DNA of 45,804 nucleotides from NCBI RefSeq assembly GCF_003385235.1, contig NZ_PQIA01000076.1:1-45804 (forward strand), given 5' to 3'. This stretch comes from Amycolatopsis circi (GTDB lineage Bacteria > Actinomycetota > Actinomycetes > Mycobacteriales > Pseudonocardiaceae). The number at the start of each line of letters is the position of its first letter. Within the stretch, counting starts at the first letter, position 1. Below, piece after piece: positions 32,654 to 41,466 of this stretch. The translations under genes and the position numbers were made by a program. The notes under the pieces are model-generated. The model did not search any database, was not told the DNA's origin, and worked only from the letters and a program-made list of their open reading frames with translations.

Positions 32654-34369
32654 TCAGCGCAGGAACGCCGAACCCCGCGTCACCGCGGAATAAGCGTCCA
32701 CCGAACCATGTCCATAGAACCCGTTGAACGACGCGTCACCCGAGCAGGTAGCCGTGAACGAAGCATCTCGGCCCTCCTTCAGGTAATCGACCGTCCGCGG
32801 CACCGGGCACGCGATCGGCGCTGCCGTGCCTTCCAGCACCCGCTGCACCGCATCCGGATCCATCGAAACCGAATGCCCGGTCTTCTTGCCGTACTGGGAA
32901 ATGATCAACGCCGCGACGCCGGTCGCGTGCGGAGCGGCCATCGAAGTCCCTTGCAGCCACTGGTAATAGCCGACCCGGCCGTCAGCCGCAGTCGCCTTCT
33001 GCACGCCAAGCGCGACCCCAGCCGGTGTCACATTGCCTGCTGCGTCAATGTTTCCAGCCGCCACACCCACGTTGCGCGGGTACGTGGACAGGATTTCGTT
33101 TTCGACCGTCCGATACCAAGGCGTGCCGTAGCCATCGCGGAAGTAACCGCCAGGCGCGGAAACAGAGATCTGCTCAGTGCCGTAGTTCGAGTAGTCCGCC
33201 TTCGCCTGTGTCGGACCGAACGAGCCGACACCGATGGTGTGCGGGCCTTCGACGGGCAGCGAGAAGCACGAAGCGTTGTCGATCTTGCGCGGATGCGGCC
33301 CGTTCGCCGGGTAGTCCGGGCTTGTGACGTCATCGTGCGGCGCGGCCAGTTCGTCGTGCTGGTTGCCGAGTGCGACCACCATTGTCACGCCCTTGCGGTG
33401 CGCGTAATTCAACGCCCGCGTGGTCGCTTCGATTATCGTGCGCTGTTCCGCTTGTTCCGCAGCAGAATCCGCCGGGTTCGAACGGCAGTTGTACAGCCAC
33501 GGGTCGACGTAGAAGCTCATATTGACGACGTCGATGCCCGCGTCGCCGGAATACGTCAGCGCGTCGACAGTCGGCTGGAGGAAGAAGAATCCGGCGTCCT
33601 GTCCGGCACGGATGTTCACCAGCGTCACGTTCGGTGCCACGCCGGACACGCCGAATCCGTTGGCAGCAGCGGCAATCGTGCCCGCGACGTGCGTTCCGTG
33701 ACCGTTGTCGTCGTGGTCCACCGGGTCGACGCAGCCGCGAAACTCGCACGGCCCGTCGACCACGGTGCCGTTGACGTCCGCGACGATGTCCTTGGTGAAG
33801 TTGCGCGAATCGGCCTTGTCGAAGTTCGGGGCGATGTCCGGATGACTGCCGTCAACGCCGGTGTCGATGATGCCGACCTTCACCCGCTTGTCGCCCGCCT
33901 GCTTGGTGCGCGCGAGGTCGGAGCGGGTCGATTTGAGGCCCCAGAGCTGGTCGTCCAGCGGATCGGTGCCGACCGCCTTGTTCGCCGCGGCCTTGCGCGA
34001 CACACTGCCGCGGCCTTCCTTCTCGACCGCGTCCGGCTTCTCCTTCTTGCCCGCCTTCGGCGCGCTGCCAATCGCTTTCGCCTTAGCCGCACCGAACACC
34101 GCGCGGTTGGCCGAAACCCGCTCGGTGAAGCCAGTAGCGGGCGCAGTGGCGGTGATGAGCCCGACGGCGGTATTGGTCGCGACGACCGTACCGCCGGCGT
34201 CGCGCACGGCCTGCTGCGCGGCGGCGACGCTCTGGCCATCCCGCGCCAGAACGCTGAATTCCGTTACCGGCCCGGCCGGTTGTGCCGACGCCGCCGGAAG
34301 GGCGACGACGGACACCGCACCGAACAACGGCACCGCGAGTACCGCAGCGAGCAACCTTGGTCTTTTCAC
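32654..34369 (-). CDS. Secreted subtilisin-like serine protease (S8)
   Basis: A 571-aa preproenzyme. The signal peptide is about 1-29 (LLAAVLAVPLFGAVSVVALP, then AASA). The propeptide carries an I9-like segment (EFSVLARDGQSVAAAQQAVR) and a Lys/Glu-rich linker at 100-130. Catalytic D169 (VGIIDTGVDGSHPD), H224 (DNGHGTHVAG) and S476 (GTSMAAPHATG) are intact, with N336 as the oxyanion residue. Cys pairs (208/213 and near 295/368) suggest disulfides. The GTG start has GAGGAGGAC just upstream. With the three tripeptidyl aminopeptidases and the peptide importer it forms an extracellular protein-digestion block. Confidence 0.95.
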   Translation of the reverse strand: MKRPRLLAAVLAVPLFGAVSVVALPAASAQPAGPVTEFSVLARDGQSVAAAQQAVRDAGGTVVATNTAVGLITATAPATGFTERVSANRAVFGAAKAKAIGSAPKAGKKEKPDAVEKEGRGSVSRKAAANKAVGTDPLDDQLWGLKSTRSDLARTKQAGDKRVKVGIIDTGVDGSHPDIAPNFDKADSRNFTKDIVADVNGTVVDGPCEFRGCVDPVDHDDNGHGTHVAGTIAAAANGFGVSGVAPNVTLVNIRAGQDAGFFFLQPTVDALTYSGDAGIDVVNMSFYVDPWLYNCRSNPADSAAEQAEQRTIIEATTRALNYAHRKGVTMVVALGNQHDELAAPHDDVTSPDYPANGPHPRKIDNASCFSLPVEGPHTIGVGSFGPTQAKADYSNYGTEQISVSAPGGYFRDGYGTPWYRTVENEILSTYPRNVGVAAGNIDAAGNVTPAGVALGVQKATAADGRVGYYQWLQGTSMAAPHATGVAALIISQYGKKTGHSVSMDPDAVQRVLEGTAAPIACPVPRTVDYLKEGRDASFTATCSGDASFNGFYGHGSVDAYSAVTRGSAFLR

Positions 34370-34449
34370 GAGTCCTCCTCAGGAAAACCGACAATGCAAC
34401 GTACATAGCGGACACTGCGTACGGCAATCGGCAAACCGGAGGAATCGCT

Positions 34450-34491
34450 CGTGAGTGCCTGAGCCGGTTAGAACCGGCCTAGGCACTCACG
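34450..34491. repeat. Family A intergenic palindrome, copy 3
   Basis: 20-nt arms (CGTGAGTGCCTGAGCCGGTT) with two adjacent mismatches and a 2-nt centre AG, opposite in sense to the CT of the other copies. It starts 6 nt beyond the stop of the last importer gene and lies upstream of the subtilisin promoter on the minus strand, so it probably isolates the two units. Confidence 0.85.
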
Positions 34492-34497
34492 AGGCTG

Positions 34498-35496
34498 TTA
34501 CGGAACCACCGACTTCACCTCGGCGAAGTGACAAGCCGACAGATGCCCGTCCGTCCGAGGTTCCAGCTTCGGCACCTCGGTCGCGCAAATGTCCGCGGCT
34601 TTCCAGCACCTCGTACGGAAACGGCAGCCGGACGGCGGATCGATCGGGCTCGGCACGTCGCCTTCCAGCCGGATCACCTGCCGCTGCCCGCGCACCGCCG
34701 GGTCCGCCACCGGCACTGCGGACAGCAGCGCCTGCGTGTAGGGATGAGACGGTCGCTCGTAAATCTCGTCCTCGGTACCGATTTCGACAATTTTGCCCAG
34801 GTACATCACCGCGACCCGGGTGGACAGGTGCCGCACCACCGACAGGTCGTGCGCGATGAACACATAGGACAGTCCGAACTCGCCCTGCAGTTCCCCGAGC
34901 AGGTTCATCACCTGCGCCTGGATCGAAACGTCCAAAGCGGACACCGGCTCGTCGCAGATGATCACCTTGGGCCGCAACGCCAGCGCCCGCGCGATGCCGA
35001 TGCGCTGGCGCTGTCCGCCGGAGAACTGGTGCGGATACCGGTTGACGTGCTCGGGATTGAGCCCGACCACCTCCAGCAATTCCTGCACCTTCTTCGCCCG
35101 CGAACCCTTCGGCGCGACATCGGTGTGGATCTCGAAGGGCTCGCCGACGATGTCGCCGACCGTCATCCGCGGATTCAGCGACGTGTACGGGTCCTGCAGC
35201 ACGATCTGGATCTCGCGACGCATTCGTCGCAGTTCCGCGCCGCGCAGCTTGAACAGATCACGGCCCTCGAACGTCGCCGCCCCGCTGGTCGGCTCCTCCA
35301 GGCGCATCAGCACCTGGGCGAGCGTCGACTTGCCGCAGCCGGATTCGCCGACCACCCCAAGGGTTTCGCCGGGCTGCAGCTCGAAGGACACGCCGTCGAC
35401 GGCCTTCACCTGCCCGATCGTCCGCTTGAACAGCACGCCGGTGCGCACCGGGAAATGCTTGACCAGTCCGCGCACGCTGAGAATCGGCTCACCCAC
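34498..35496 (-). CDS. Oligopeptide ABC importer ATP-binding protein (OppF-like)
   Basis: A 332-aa ATPase with Walker A GESGCGKST at 50-58, signature FSGGQRQR, Walker B VIICDEP and H-loop AHDLSVV. The C-terminal oligopeptide/dipeptide transporter domain has a Cys-rich motif (GCRFRTRCWKAADIC...ACHF) that in relatives holds an Fe-S cluster. GTG 35496 overlaps the OppD-like stop by 8 nt with GGAG before it; the longer frame is rejected. It is the last gene of the importer operon and likely pairs with the OppD-like ATPase. Its stop is followed by a family A palindrome. Confidence 0.93.
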   Translation of the reverse strand: MGEPILSVRGLVKHFPVRTGVLFKRTIGQVKAVDGVSFELQPGETLGVVGESGCGKSTLAQVLMRLEEPTSGAATFEGRDLFKLRGAELRRMRREIQIVLQDPYTSLNPRMTVGDIVGEPFEIHTDVAPKGSRAKKVQELLEVVGLNPEHVNRYPHQFSGGQRQRIGIARALALRPKVIICDEPVSALDVSIQAQVMNLLGELQGEFGLSYVFIAHDLSVVRHLSTRVAVMYLGKIVEIGTEDEIYERPSHPYTQALLSAVPVADPAVRGQRQVIRLEGDVPSPIDPPSGCRFRTRCWKAADICATEVPKLEPRTDGHLSACHFAEVKSVVP

Positions 35497-36514
35497 GGCT
35501 CTCCACCACCTCCTCGGCGAAGTGACACGCACTGACCCGGCCGAACCCGAGCGCGTGCGAGGACGGCCGCTCGTCGCGGCACCGCCCCACGGCCCGCTTG
35601 CAGCGCGGATGGAACGGGCATCCGGCCGGGATGTCGAGCAGGCTCGGCGGCAGGCCCTTGATGGTCTCCAGGGTCTGTCCTTTGAGGTCCAGCCGGGGCA
35701 GCGAATCCATCAGCGCGGAGGTGTAGGGATGCCCCGGCGAGCTGAACAACTCCCGCACGTCGGCCTGTTCCACGATCCGCCCGGCGTACATCACCGCGAT
35801 CCGGTCCGCGACCTCCGCGACCACGCCGAGGTCGTGCGTGATGAGCACGAGCCCCATCCGCCGTTCCCGCTGGATGTCCGCGAGCAGGTCCATGATCTGC
35901 GCCTGCACGGTCACGTCCAGCGCGGTCGTCGGCTCGTCCGCGATCAGCAGATCCGGGTCGAGCGCGAGGGACATCGCGATCATCGCGCGCTGCCGCATCC
36001 CGCCGGAGAACTGGTGCGGATAATCCTTGACCCGCCGTTCCGCCGCCGGAATCCGCACCAGGTCGAGCAGTTCGACCGCCCGCTTGCGCGCGTCCTTTTT
36101 GGACATTCCCAGCCGGACGCGCAGCTGCTCTTCGATCTGGAACCCGACGGTGAACACCGGGTTCAGCGCCGAAAGCGCGTCCTGGAAGATCATCGCGATC
36201 TCCGCGCCGCGCACTTGCCGCCGCCGGTCCTCTGACGCGGTGAGCAGATCCTCGCCGCGATAGCGGATCGACCCGCCGGTGATCACGCCCGGCGGAGTGT
36301 CGAGGATTCCCATGATGGTCTGCGCCGTGACGCTCTTGCCGGATCCGGATTCGCCGAGCACGGCAAGCGTTTCCCCGGCGTGCACCGAATACCCGACGCC
36401 GTTGAGCACGTTGGCCACGCCGTCGGAGGTGCGGAACTCCACGTGCAGGTCTTCGACCTCGAGCAGCAGCTCGTTCTCCGCCGTCGGACCAGGCGCACTG
36501 GACACTGTGGACAT
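35489..36514 (-). CDS. Oligopeptide ABC importer ATP-binding protein (OppD-like)
   Basis: A 341-aa ATPase with Walker A GESGSGKS at 54-61, signature FSGGMRQR, Walker B LLIADEP, H-loop THDLGVV and the C-terminal oligo/dipeptide domain (GCPFHPRCKRAVGRC, ACHF). The ATG follows the OppC-like stop by 5 nt. This ATPase and its OppF-like neighbour would drive import through the two permeases encoded just upstream in transcription order. Confidence 0.93.
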   Translation of the reverse strand: MSTVSSAPGPTAENELLLEVEDLHVEFRTSDGVANVLNGVGYSVHAGETLAVLGESGSGKSVTAQTIMGILDTPPGVITGGSIRYRGEDLLTASEDRRRQVRGAEIAMIFQDALSALNPVFTVGFQIEEQLRVRLGMSKKDARKRAVELLDLVRIPAAERRVKDYPHQFSGGMRQRAMIAMSLALDPDLLIADEPTTALDVTVQAQIMDLLADIQRERRMGLVLITHDLGVVAEVADRIAVMYAGRIVEQADVRELFSSPGHPYTSALMDSLPRLDLKGQTLETIKGLPPSLLDIPAGCPFHPRCKRAVGRCRDERPSSHALGFGRVSACHFAEEVVESRG

Positions 36515-36519
36515 TGCGG

Positions 36520-37476
36520 CTACCTCGACTTCGGGTCGAGCGCGTCGCGGATTCCGTCGCCGAGCATCACGAACGCGAGCACGGTGACGGTGACGAACGC
36601 ACCGGGGAACAGGAGCATGTGCGGGACCGCGCGGAAATAGTCGCGCGCGTCGCTGATCATGACGCCCCACGACACCACCGGCGGCCGCACCCCGATGCCG
36701 AGGTACGCCAGCGTCGCCTCGGCGCCGATGGCCGCACCGAGCGCGATGGTGGCGTACACCAGCACCGGCGCGATCGTGTTCGGCAGCAGGTGCCGGAACA
36801 CGATCCGCGGCGTGCTCGCACCGAGCGCGCGGGCCGCCTTCACGTAGTCCAGCTGCTTGGCCACCAGCGTCGCAGACCGCATGATGCGCATCGCCACCGG
36901 CCACGTCAGCACCGCGATCGAGCACACCACCTGCACGATGATGGTGACCTGTCCGGGATTCGTGCCGGGCGCGTTGAACGTGGTGAGGATGACGATCGCG
37001 CCGAGCACGAACGGAAGCCCGGCGAAAATGTCGCCGAGCCGGGACAGCAGGCTGTCGACGATCCGGCCGTAGTAGCCCGCGACAATGCCGATCAACGATC
37101 CGAAAACGACGGTCAGCAGCGTCGCGAAAACACCGACCAGCAGCGAAGCCCTGGCCCCGTAGATGGTCCGCGCGTAGACGTCGTAGCCCTGGTTGTCGTA
37201 GCCGAACCAGGCGTCCGCGGACGGGCCTTCGTTGGCGTGCGTCAGATCGCTGTAACCGGCGGCGCGGTGCGAGAACAGCCCCGGCGCGATCGCGATCAGC
37301 ACGATCAGCAGGATGATCAGCGCGGAGATCACGAACGTCGGCTTGCGGCGCAACTGCCGCCACGCGTCGCCCCACAGGCTGCGCGGTTTCTTCGGACCGA
37401 CGTCGGCCGAGCTGTCCACATGCGACAGCTCTGCCGCGTCGACTCCTCCGCCGCCGACGAGATTCGGGTCAGTCAT
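36520..37476 (-). CDS. Oligopeptide ABC importer permease (OppC-like)
   Basis: A 318-aa permease with an N-terminal OppC_N segment (SLWGDAWRQLRRKPTFVISALIILL begins near residue 33) and six membrane helices. The EAA-type loop, KAARALGASTPRIVFRHLLPN at about 225-245, contacts the ATPases. It overlaps the end of the OppB-like gene by 8 nt, so the permease pair is translationally coupled. Confidence 0.93.
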   Translation of the reverse strand: MTDPNLVGGGGVDAAELSHVDSSADVGPKKPRSLWGDAWRQLRRKPTFVISALIILLIVLIAIAPGLFSHRAAGYSDLTHANEGPSADAWFGYDNQGYDVYARTIYGARASLLVGVFATLLTVVFGSLIGIVAGYYGRIVDSLLSRLGDIFAGLPFVLGAIVILTTFNAPGTNPGQVTIIVQVVCSIAVLTWPVAMRIMRSATLVAKQLDYVKAARALGASTPRIVFRHLLPNTIAPVLVYATIALGAAIGAEATLAYLGIGVRPPVVSWGVMISDARDYFRAVPHMLLFPGAFVTVTVLAFVMLGDGIRDALDPKSR

Positions 37477-38395
37477 AACGGATCCTCGGGTCGAGAACGG
37501 CGTAGAGCAGGTCCACGATCAGGCTCATCAGCAGGTACACCAGCACCAGCAGCACGACGACGCCGACGACGGTCGCGCTTTCCCGGTTCTGGAGGCCGCG
37601 GAAGATCAGGCCGCCGAGACCGTTGATGTTGAACACGCCCTCGGTCACGATCGCACCGCCCATCAGCGAGCCGAGGTCGGTGCCGAGGAAGGTCAGCACC
37701 GGGATCACCGAGTTGCGCAGCAGGTGAATGCCGATGACGCGGCTGTTGGGCTGTCCCTTGGCGATGGCGGTGCGGATGTAGTCGGCGTGCCGGTTCTCCG
37801 CGATCGACGTTCTCGTCAGCCTTGCGACATAAGCCATCGAGAGGCTGCCGAGCGCGATGCCGGGCACGATCAGCTCGCCGAACCCCGGATTGTCCGAGAC
37901 GCTGGCGTCGATGATGCCCAGGTTCACGCCGAGCACGATCTGCAGCACGATCGCGGTGACGAACACCGGAAGCGAGATCAGGAACGTGGTCGAGACCAGC
38001 ACCAGGTTGTCGAGGAAACCCTTGCCGCGCAAGCCGGTCAGCACGCCGGCGGAGAGGCCGATGACCGCTTCGATGAGCACCGCGACGAGCGCGAGGCGCA
38101 GCGTGATCGGGTAGGAGGTGGAGATCAGTTCACCGACCGAGGAGCCGTTGAACGTCTCGCCCCAGTCGCCGCTGAACAGGCTCCCGAGGTATTTGAAGTA
38201 CTGGACGATCAGGTTGTCGTTCAGGTGGAACTTTTCGGTCATCAGGTCGATATAGGCCTGCGGACAGGCTTGCTGGCCGCATTTGCCGGAGAACGGGTCC
38301 CCCGGCACGGCCCACACCAGTGCGTAGATCAGGAAAGTGGTGCCGAAGAACACCGGGATCAACTGGAGCAGACGACGCAGGACGTAACGAATCAT
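37469..38395 (-). CDS. Oligopeptide ABC importer permease (OppB-like)
   Basis: A 308-aa permease with the typical start IRYVLRRLLQLIPVFFGTTF, six membrane helices and the EAA-type loop YIRTAIAKGQPNSRVIGIHL at about 210-230. The periplasmic-type loop contains PFSGKCGQQACPQAY, with two cysteines that may form a disulfide. It is separated from the binding-protein gene by 103 bp that hold a family A palindrome, while every other junction in the operon overlaps or nearly so. Confidence 0.93.
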   Translation of the reverse strand: MIRYVLRRLLQLIPVFFGTTFLIYALVWAVPGDPFSGKCGQQACPQAYIDLMTEKFHLNDNLIVQYFKYLGSLFSGDWGETFNGSSVGELISTSYPITLRLALVAVLIEAVIGLSAGVLTGLRGKGFLDNLVLVSTTFLISLPVFVTAIVLQIVLGVNLGIIDASVSDNPGFGELIVPGIALGSLSMAYVARLTRTSIAENRHADYIRTAIAKGQPNSRVIGIHLLRNSVIPVLTFLGTDLGSLMGGAIVTEGVFNINGLGGLIFRGLQNRESATVVGVVVLLVLVYLLMSLIVDLLYAVLDPRIRYD

Positions 38396-38420
38396 GCGTG
38401 GTTCCTAGGAGTGCGCGCCG

Positions 38421-38470
38421 GGCTCGTGAGTGCCTGTGCCGGTTCTGACCGGCGTAGGCACTCACGAGCC
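38421..38470. repeat. Family A intergenic palindrome, copy 4, inside the peptide importer operon
   Basis: The arms run to 24 nt (GGCTCGTGAGTGCCTGTGCCGGTT) with two mismatches and one T-G pair around a 2-nt centre, the longest copy. It lies between the binding-protein stop (28 nt away) and the OppB-like start (25 nt away) and could block 3' decay or partly end transcription. Confidence 0.85.
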
Positions 38471-38498
38471 GCGTGGTGGGAACGGACGAGTCAGCGCA

Positions 38499-40127
38499 TC
38501 ACTTCTTGAGGACCTCGACCGAGGAGTAGTCCGCGCGGCGGCGGAAGTCGAGGACCACGGTCTTGGTGTGCTTCGACTTGGCCGCGACGCCCTTCTCGTC
38601 CCACACCGGGATCGAGGGCAGGTCCTTCGCGATCAAGTCCTCGGCCTGCTGGTACAGCTTGACCGCGGCGTCCTTGTCCGCCGTCGAGTCGGCCTGCTTC
38701 AGCAGAGCGTCGACCTGCGGGTTGGAGTAGGTCGAGTCGTTCGACGAGGCCCCGGTCCGGTACAGCGGGTTGAGGAAGTCCTCAATGGACGGATAGTCCG
38801 CCGACCAGTCGGAACGGCCCATGCCGGTCAGCTTGTGGCCGGTCACGATGCTGCGCCACTGGCCGAAGTCGGTCGCCGGAACGAAATCGCATTCGACGCC
38901 GAGGGTGTTCTTGATGCTGTTGCACGCGGCCACCAGCGGCTCCTTGCGGCCGCCGTCGGCGTTCGAGGCGATGGTGAGCTTGCCCTTGAAACCGGACTTC
39001 GCGAAGAGTTCCTTCGCCTTCGCCGGGTCGAACTTGCAGTACTCGCCGCAGACGCCCGGCCGGTAGCCCGGAATGCCCTGCGACACATAGCCGTCCGCCG
39101 GAACGTAGGTGTCGTGCATGACCGTCTTGGTGATCTGGTCGCGGTCGATCGCCATCGAGATCGCCCGGCGCAGGTCGAGGTTGTTGTAGCCCTGGACGTA
39201 GTACGGCACCGCGATCGTGCTGATCCCCAGCAGGTGCCCGGTGACCAGGTTGTCCTTGAGGTCGGTCTTGTACTTGTCCGCGGTGAGCGCGGACGGCGGC
39301 AGCGTCTCGATGAAGTCGAGCTTGTTGCTCAGCAGGTCCTGGTAGGCGGTTTCCTGGCTGGCGTAGATCTTGACGTCCAGGTCCTTGAACTTGACCTTGT
39401 CCGGGCCCTGGTAGTCGTCGAAACGGGTCAGCTTGATGTCGACGTTCGGCGTGCGGCTGACGAACTTCATCGGGCCGTTGCCGATCGGGTGCTTCGCGAA
39501 GGCCGCGGGGTCCTTGAAGAAGGAGTCCGGCAGCGGATCGAAGGCGGTGTAGCCGATCTTGGTGGCGAAAACGGAGAACGGCGCTTCCAGCGTCACCTGG
39601 AACTCGTAGTCGCCCTTGACGACCAGGCCGGACATCGTGTCCTTGGTCGGCTTCGCCGTCTTGTCGGCGGGGTGGACGTCGGAGTAGCCCTGGATGTTCT
39701 CGAAGAACGTGCTGTTGATCTGGCCGTTCGCCGAGTTGGCCCCGTAGTTCCAGGCGTCGACGAAGTTCTTCGCCTTGACCTCGGTGCCGTCGTGGAACTT
39801 CCAGCCGTGCTTGATCTTGATGTCGTAGACCTTGGAATCGGTCGTGGTGATCGAGTCCGCCATCAAGTTCGACGGCTCGCCGTTCTCCCCCTTGTACACG
39901 ACGAGTCCGGCGAACATCGGGTCGACGGCCTTGGAACCGCCGAGTTCGTTGGTATTCGTGGGGATCAGCGTGTTCTGCGGCTCCGTGCCGTAGACCGTGA
40001 AGGTCCCGTTCGGATCCGCCTCTCCTGACGACCCGCTGCTGGATCCGCCGCCCCCACAGGCGGTCAGGAGCAGTGACAAGGTTGTCACGACAGCGGCCGC
40101 GCTCCAGAGTTTGGATGAACCCCGCAT
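38499..40127 (-). CDS. Peptide-binding lipoprotein (family 5 extracellular solute-binding protein)
   Basis: A 542-aa binding protein and first gene of the importer operon. The lipobox LLLTAC places the lipidated Cys at residue 24 after a short signal peptide, followed by a Gly/Ser linker, so it is anchored outside the membrane. The SBP_bac_5 fold is shown by YDIKIKHGWKFHDGTEVKAK near residue 100 and RRAISMAIDRDQITKTV near 315. It would capture oligopeptides, matching the protease genes next to it. GGAGGGG sits just before the ATG. Confidence 0.93.
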   Translation of the reverse strand: MRGSSKLWSAAAVVTTLSLLLTACGGGGSSSGSSGEADPNGTFTVYGTEPQNTLIPTNTNELGGSKAVDPMFAGLVVYKGENGEPSNLMADSITTTDSKVYDIKIKHGWKFHDGTEVKAKNFVDAWNYGANSANGQINSTFFENIQGYSDVHPADKTAKPTKDTMSGLVVKGDYEFQVTLEAPFSVFATKIGYTAFDPLPDSFFKDPAAFAKHPIGNGPMKFVSRTPNVDIKLTRFDDYQGPDKVKFKDLDVKIYASQETAYQDLLSNKLDFIETLPPSALTADKYKTDLKDNLVTGHLLGISTIAVPYYVQGYNNLDLRRAISMAIDRDQITKTVMHDTYVPADGYVSQGIPGYRPGVCGEYCKFDPAKAKELFAKSGFKGKLTIASNADGGRKEPLVAACNSIKNTLGVECDFVPATDFGQWRSIVTGHKLTGMGRSDWSADYPSIEDFLNPLYRTGASSNDSTYSNPQVDALLKQADSTADKDAAVKLYQQAEDLIAKDLPSIPVWDEKGVAAKSKHTKTVVLDFRRRADYSSVEVLKK

Positions 40128-40332
40128 GTCCCCTCCGTTTCTAGCGTCCGAATAGCGAGATGGAGGCTAGCGTGATCGGCCCTTCGTCACCGGATCACCG
40201 GGTTGCACATGAATAACAACGCCGACCGTCACCCAGTCAGCCCACAACGAAGTGAGGTAGATGACTTTCGGTCATTTTGCTACGGCTCCCGACGCGGGGT
40301 TCGCGCGTGGTCACCGGGGCGCTGCGGAGCGT

Positions 40333-41286
40333 TCAGGCGAGCGCCAAAGCGATGCCGTCCAGGATGTCGTGCTCGCTGACGACCAACTGGTCCGGACCAC
40401 CGCGCGCGGCGAGTTCCTCGGCGAGCACCTGGACGACGACCGCGCCGCCGCCGATCACGTCGACCCGGCCGGGGTGGATGACCGGGTTCGCGGCGCGGGT
40501 CTCGCGGTCGGCCGCGAGGAGGTTCTGCGCGACCCGGTCGATCTCGCCGTGCGACAGCTTCGACAGGTGGATGCGCTCGGAGTCGTACTCGGGCAGCGCC
40601 AGCGAAACCGCTGACAACGTGGTCACGGTGCCGGCGACGCCGATCCAGGTGCGGGCCTTCGCGACGTCCACGACGTCGAACGCCTCGGCGAGGATGCCGC
40701 GGGCGAGTTCACGGGCGGCGGCGACCTCGTCGGCGGTCGGCGGGTCGCCCTTCAGCGCGCGCTCGGTGATCCGGACGCAGCCGATGTCGACGGATTTCGC
40801 GGCGGTCACCTCGGCCTCGCGGCCGTTCCAGGTGCCGAGGACGAGTTCGGTGGAGCCGCCGCCCACGTCGACGACCACGAACGGCCCGTCTTCGGGGTCC
40901 TGCTCGCCGACCGCGCCGGTGAAGGACAGCCGGGCTTCCTCGTCGCCGCTGATCACCTCGGCCTCGACGCCGAGCGTCTCGCGCGTCATCGCGAAGAACT
41001 CGTCGCGGTTGCTCGCGTCGCGGGTCGCCGAGGTGGCGACCATGCGCACCTTCTCGACGCCCTTGCGCCGCGCGGCGACGGTGTAGTCCGCGAGCGCGGC
41101 GCGGGTGCGTTCGAGCGCTTCCGGCGCGAGCCTGCCGGTGGCGTCGACGCCCTGGCCGAGCCGCACGATGCGCATCTCGCGGTGCAGGTCGCGCAGGTCG
41201 ACCGTGCCGTCGTGGCGCGGCGTCAACTCGGCGACGAGCAGACGGATGGAGTTGGTCCCACAGTCGATCGCAGCTACCCGAGGCAT
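40333..41286 (-). CDS. Ppx/GppA-family phosphatase (exopolyphosphatase-like)
   Basis: A 317-aa member of the ASKHA fold. VAAIDCGTNSIRLLV (4-18) is the first phosphate loop, VVVDVGGGSTELVLG near 145 the second, and IGVAGTVTTLSAV near 220 the adenosine-type motif. ATG 41286 gives the normal N-terminus. It is the short form lacking the C-terminal HD domain, as in actinobacterial Ppx1. It probably degrades polyphosphate or pppGpp; which one is not decidable here. It is divergent from the dehydrogenase pair. Confidence 0.92.
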   Translation of the reverse strand: MPRVAAIDCGTNSIRLLVAELTPRHDGTVDLRDLHREMRIVRLGQGVDATGRLAPEALERTRAALADYTVAARRKGVEKVRMVATSATRDASNRDEFFAMTRETLGVEAEVISGDEEARLSFTGAVGEQDPEDGPFVVVDVGGGSTELVLGTWNGREAEVTAAKSVDIGCVRITERALKGDPPTADEVAAARELARGILAEAFDVVDVAKARTWIGVAGTVTTLSAVSLALPEYDSERIHLSKLSHGEIDRVAQNLLAADRETRAANPVIHPGRVDVIGGGAVVVQVLAEELAARGGPDQLVVSEHDILDGIALALA

Positions 41287-41466
41287 GGCTCCGACTTTAC
41301 TTGGTCTCCGGCGCTTCGCAGGCAACGCGGCCATAGGCGGGTCCTATGCCCCTTCGTCGACATTTGGTCTTTGCCTTTCCCTCTTTTCCGAACGTACGGT
41401 TGACGTGTTCGCCGCCTTTCCTTGCGCGGCGGTTTTTCTCCTTCTTTTATCGAGAGGTTTATTGGC

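Noticed and set aside
40261..40275. ATGAC-N5-GTCAT dyad upstream of the peptide-binding lipoprotein gene, similar to the dyad at 25923-25935
   Set aside because: Five-bp arms are expected by chance at this rate, and nothing links the two sites functionally.
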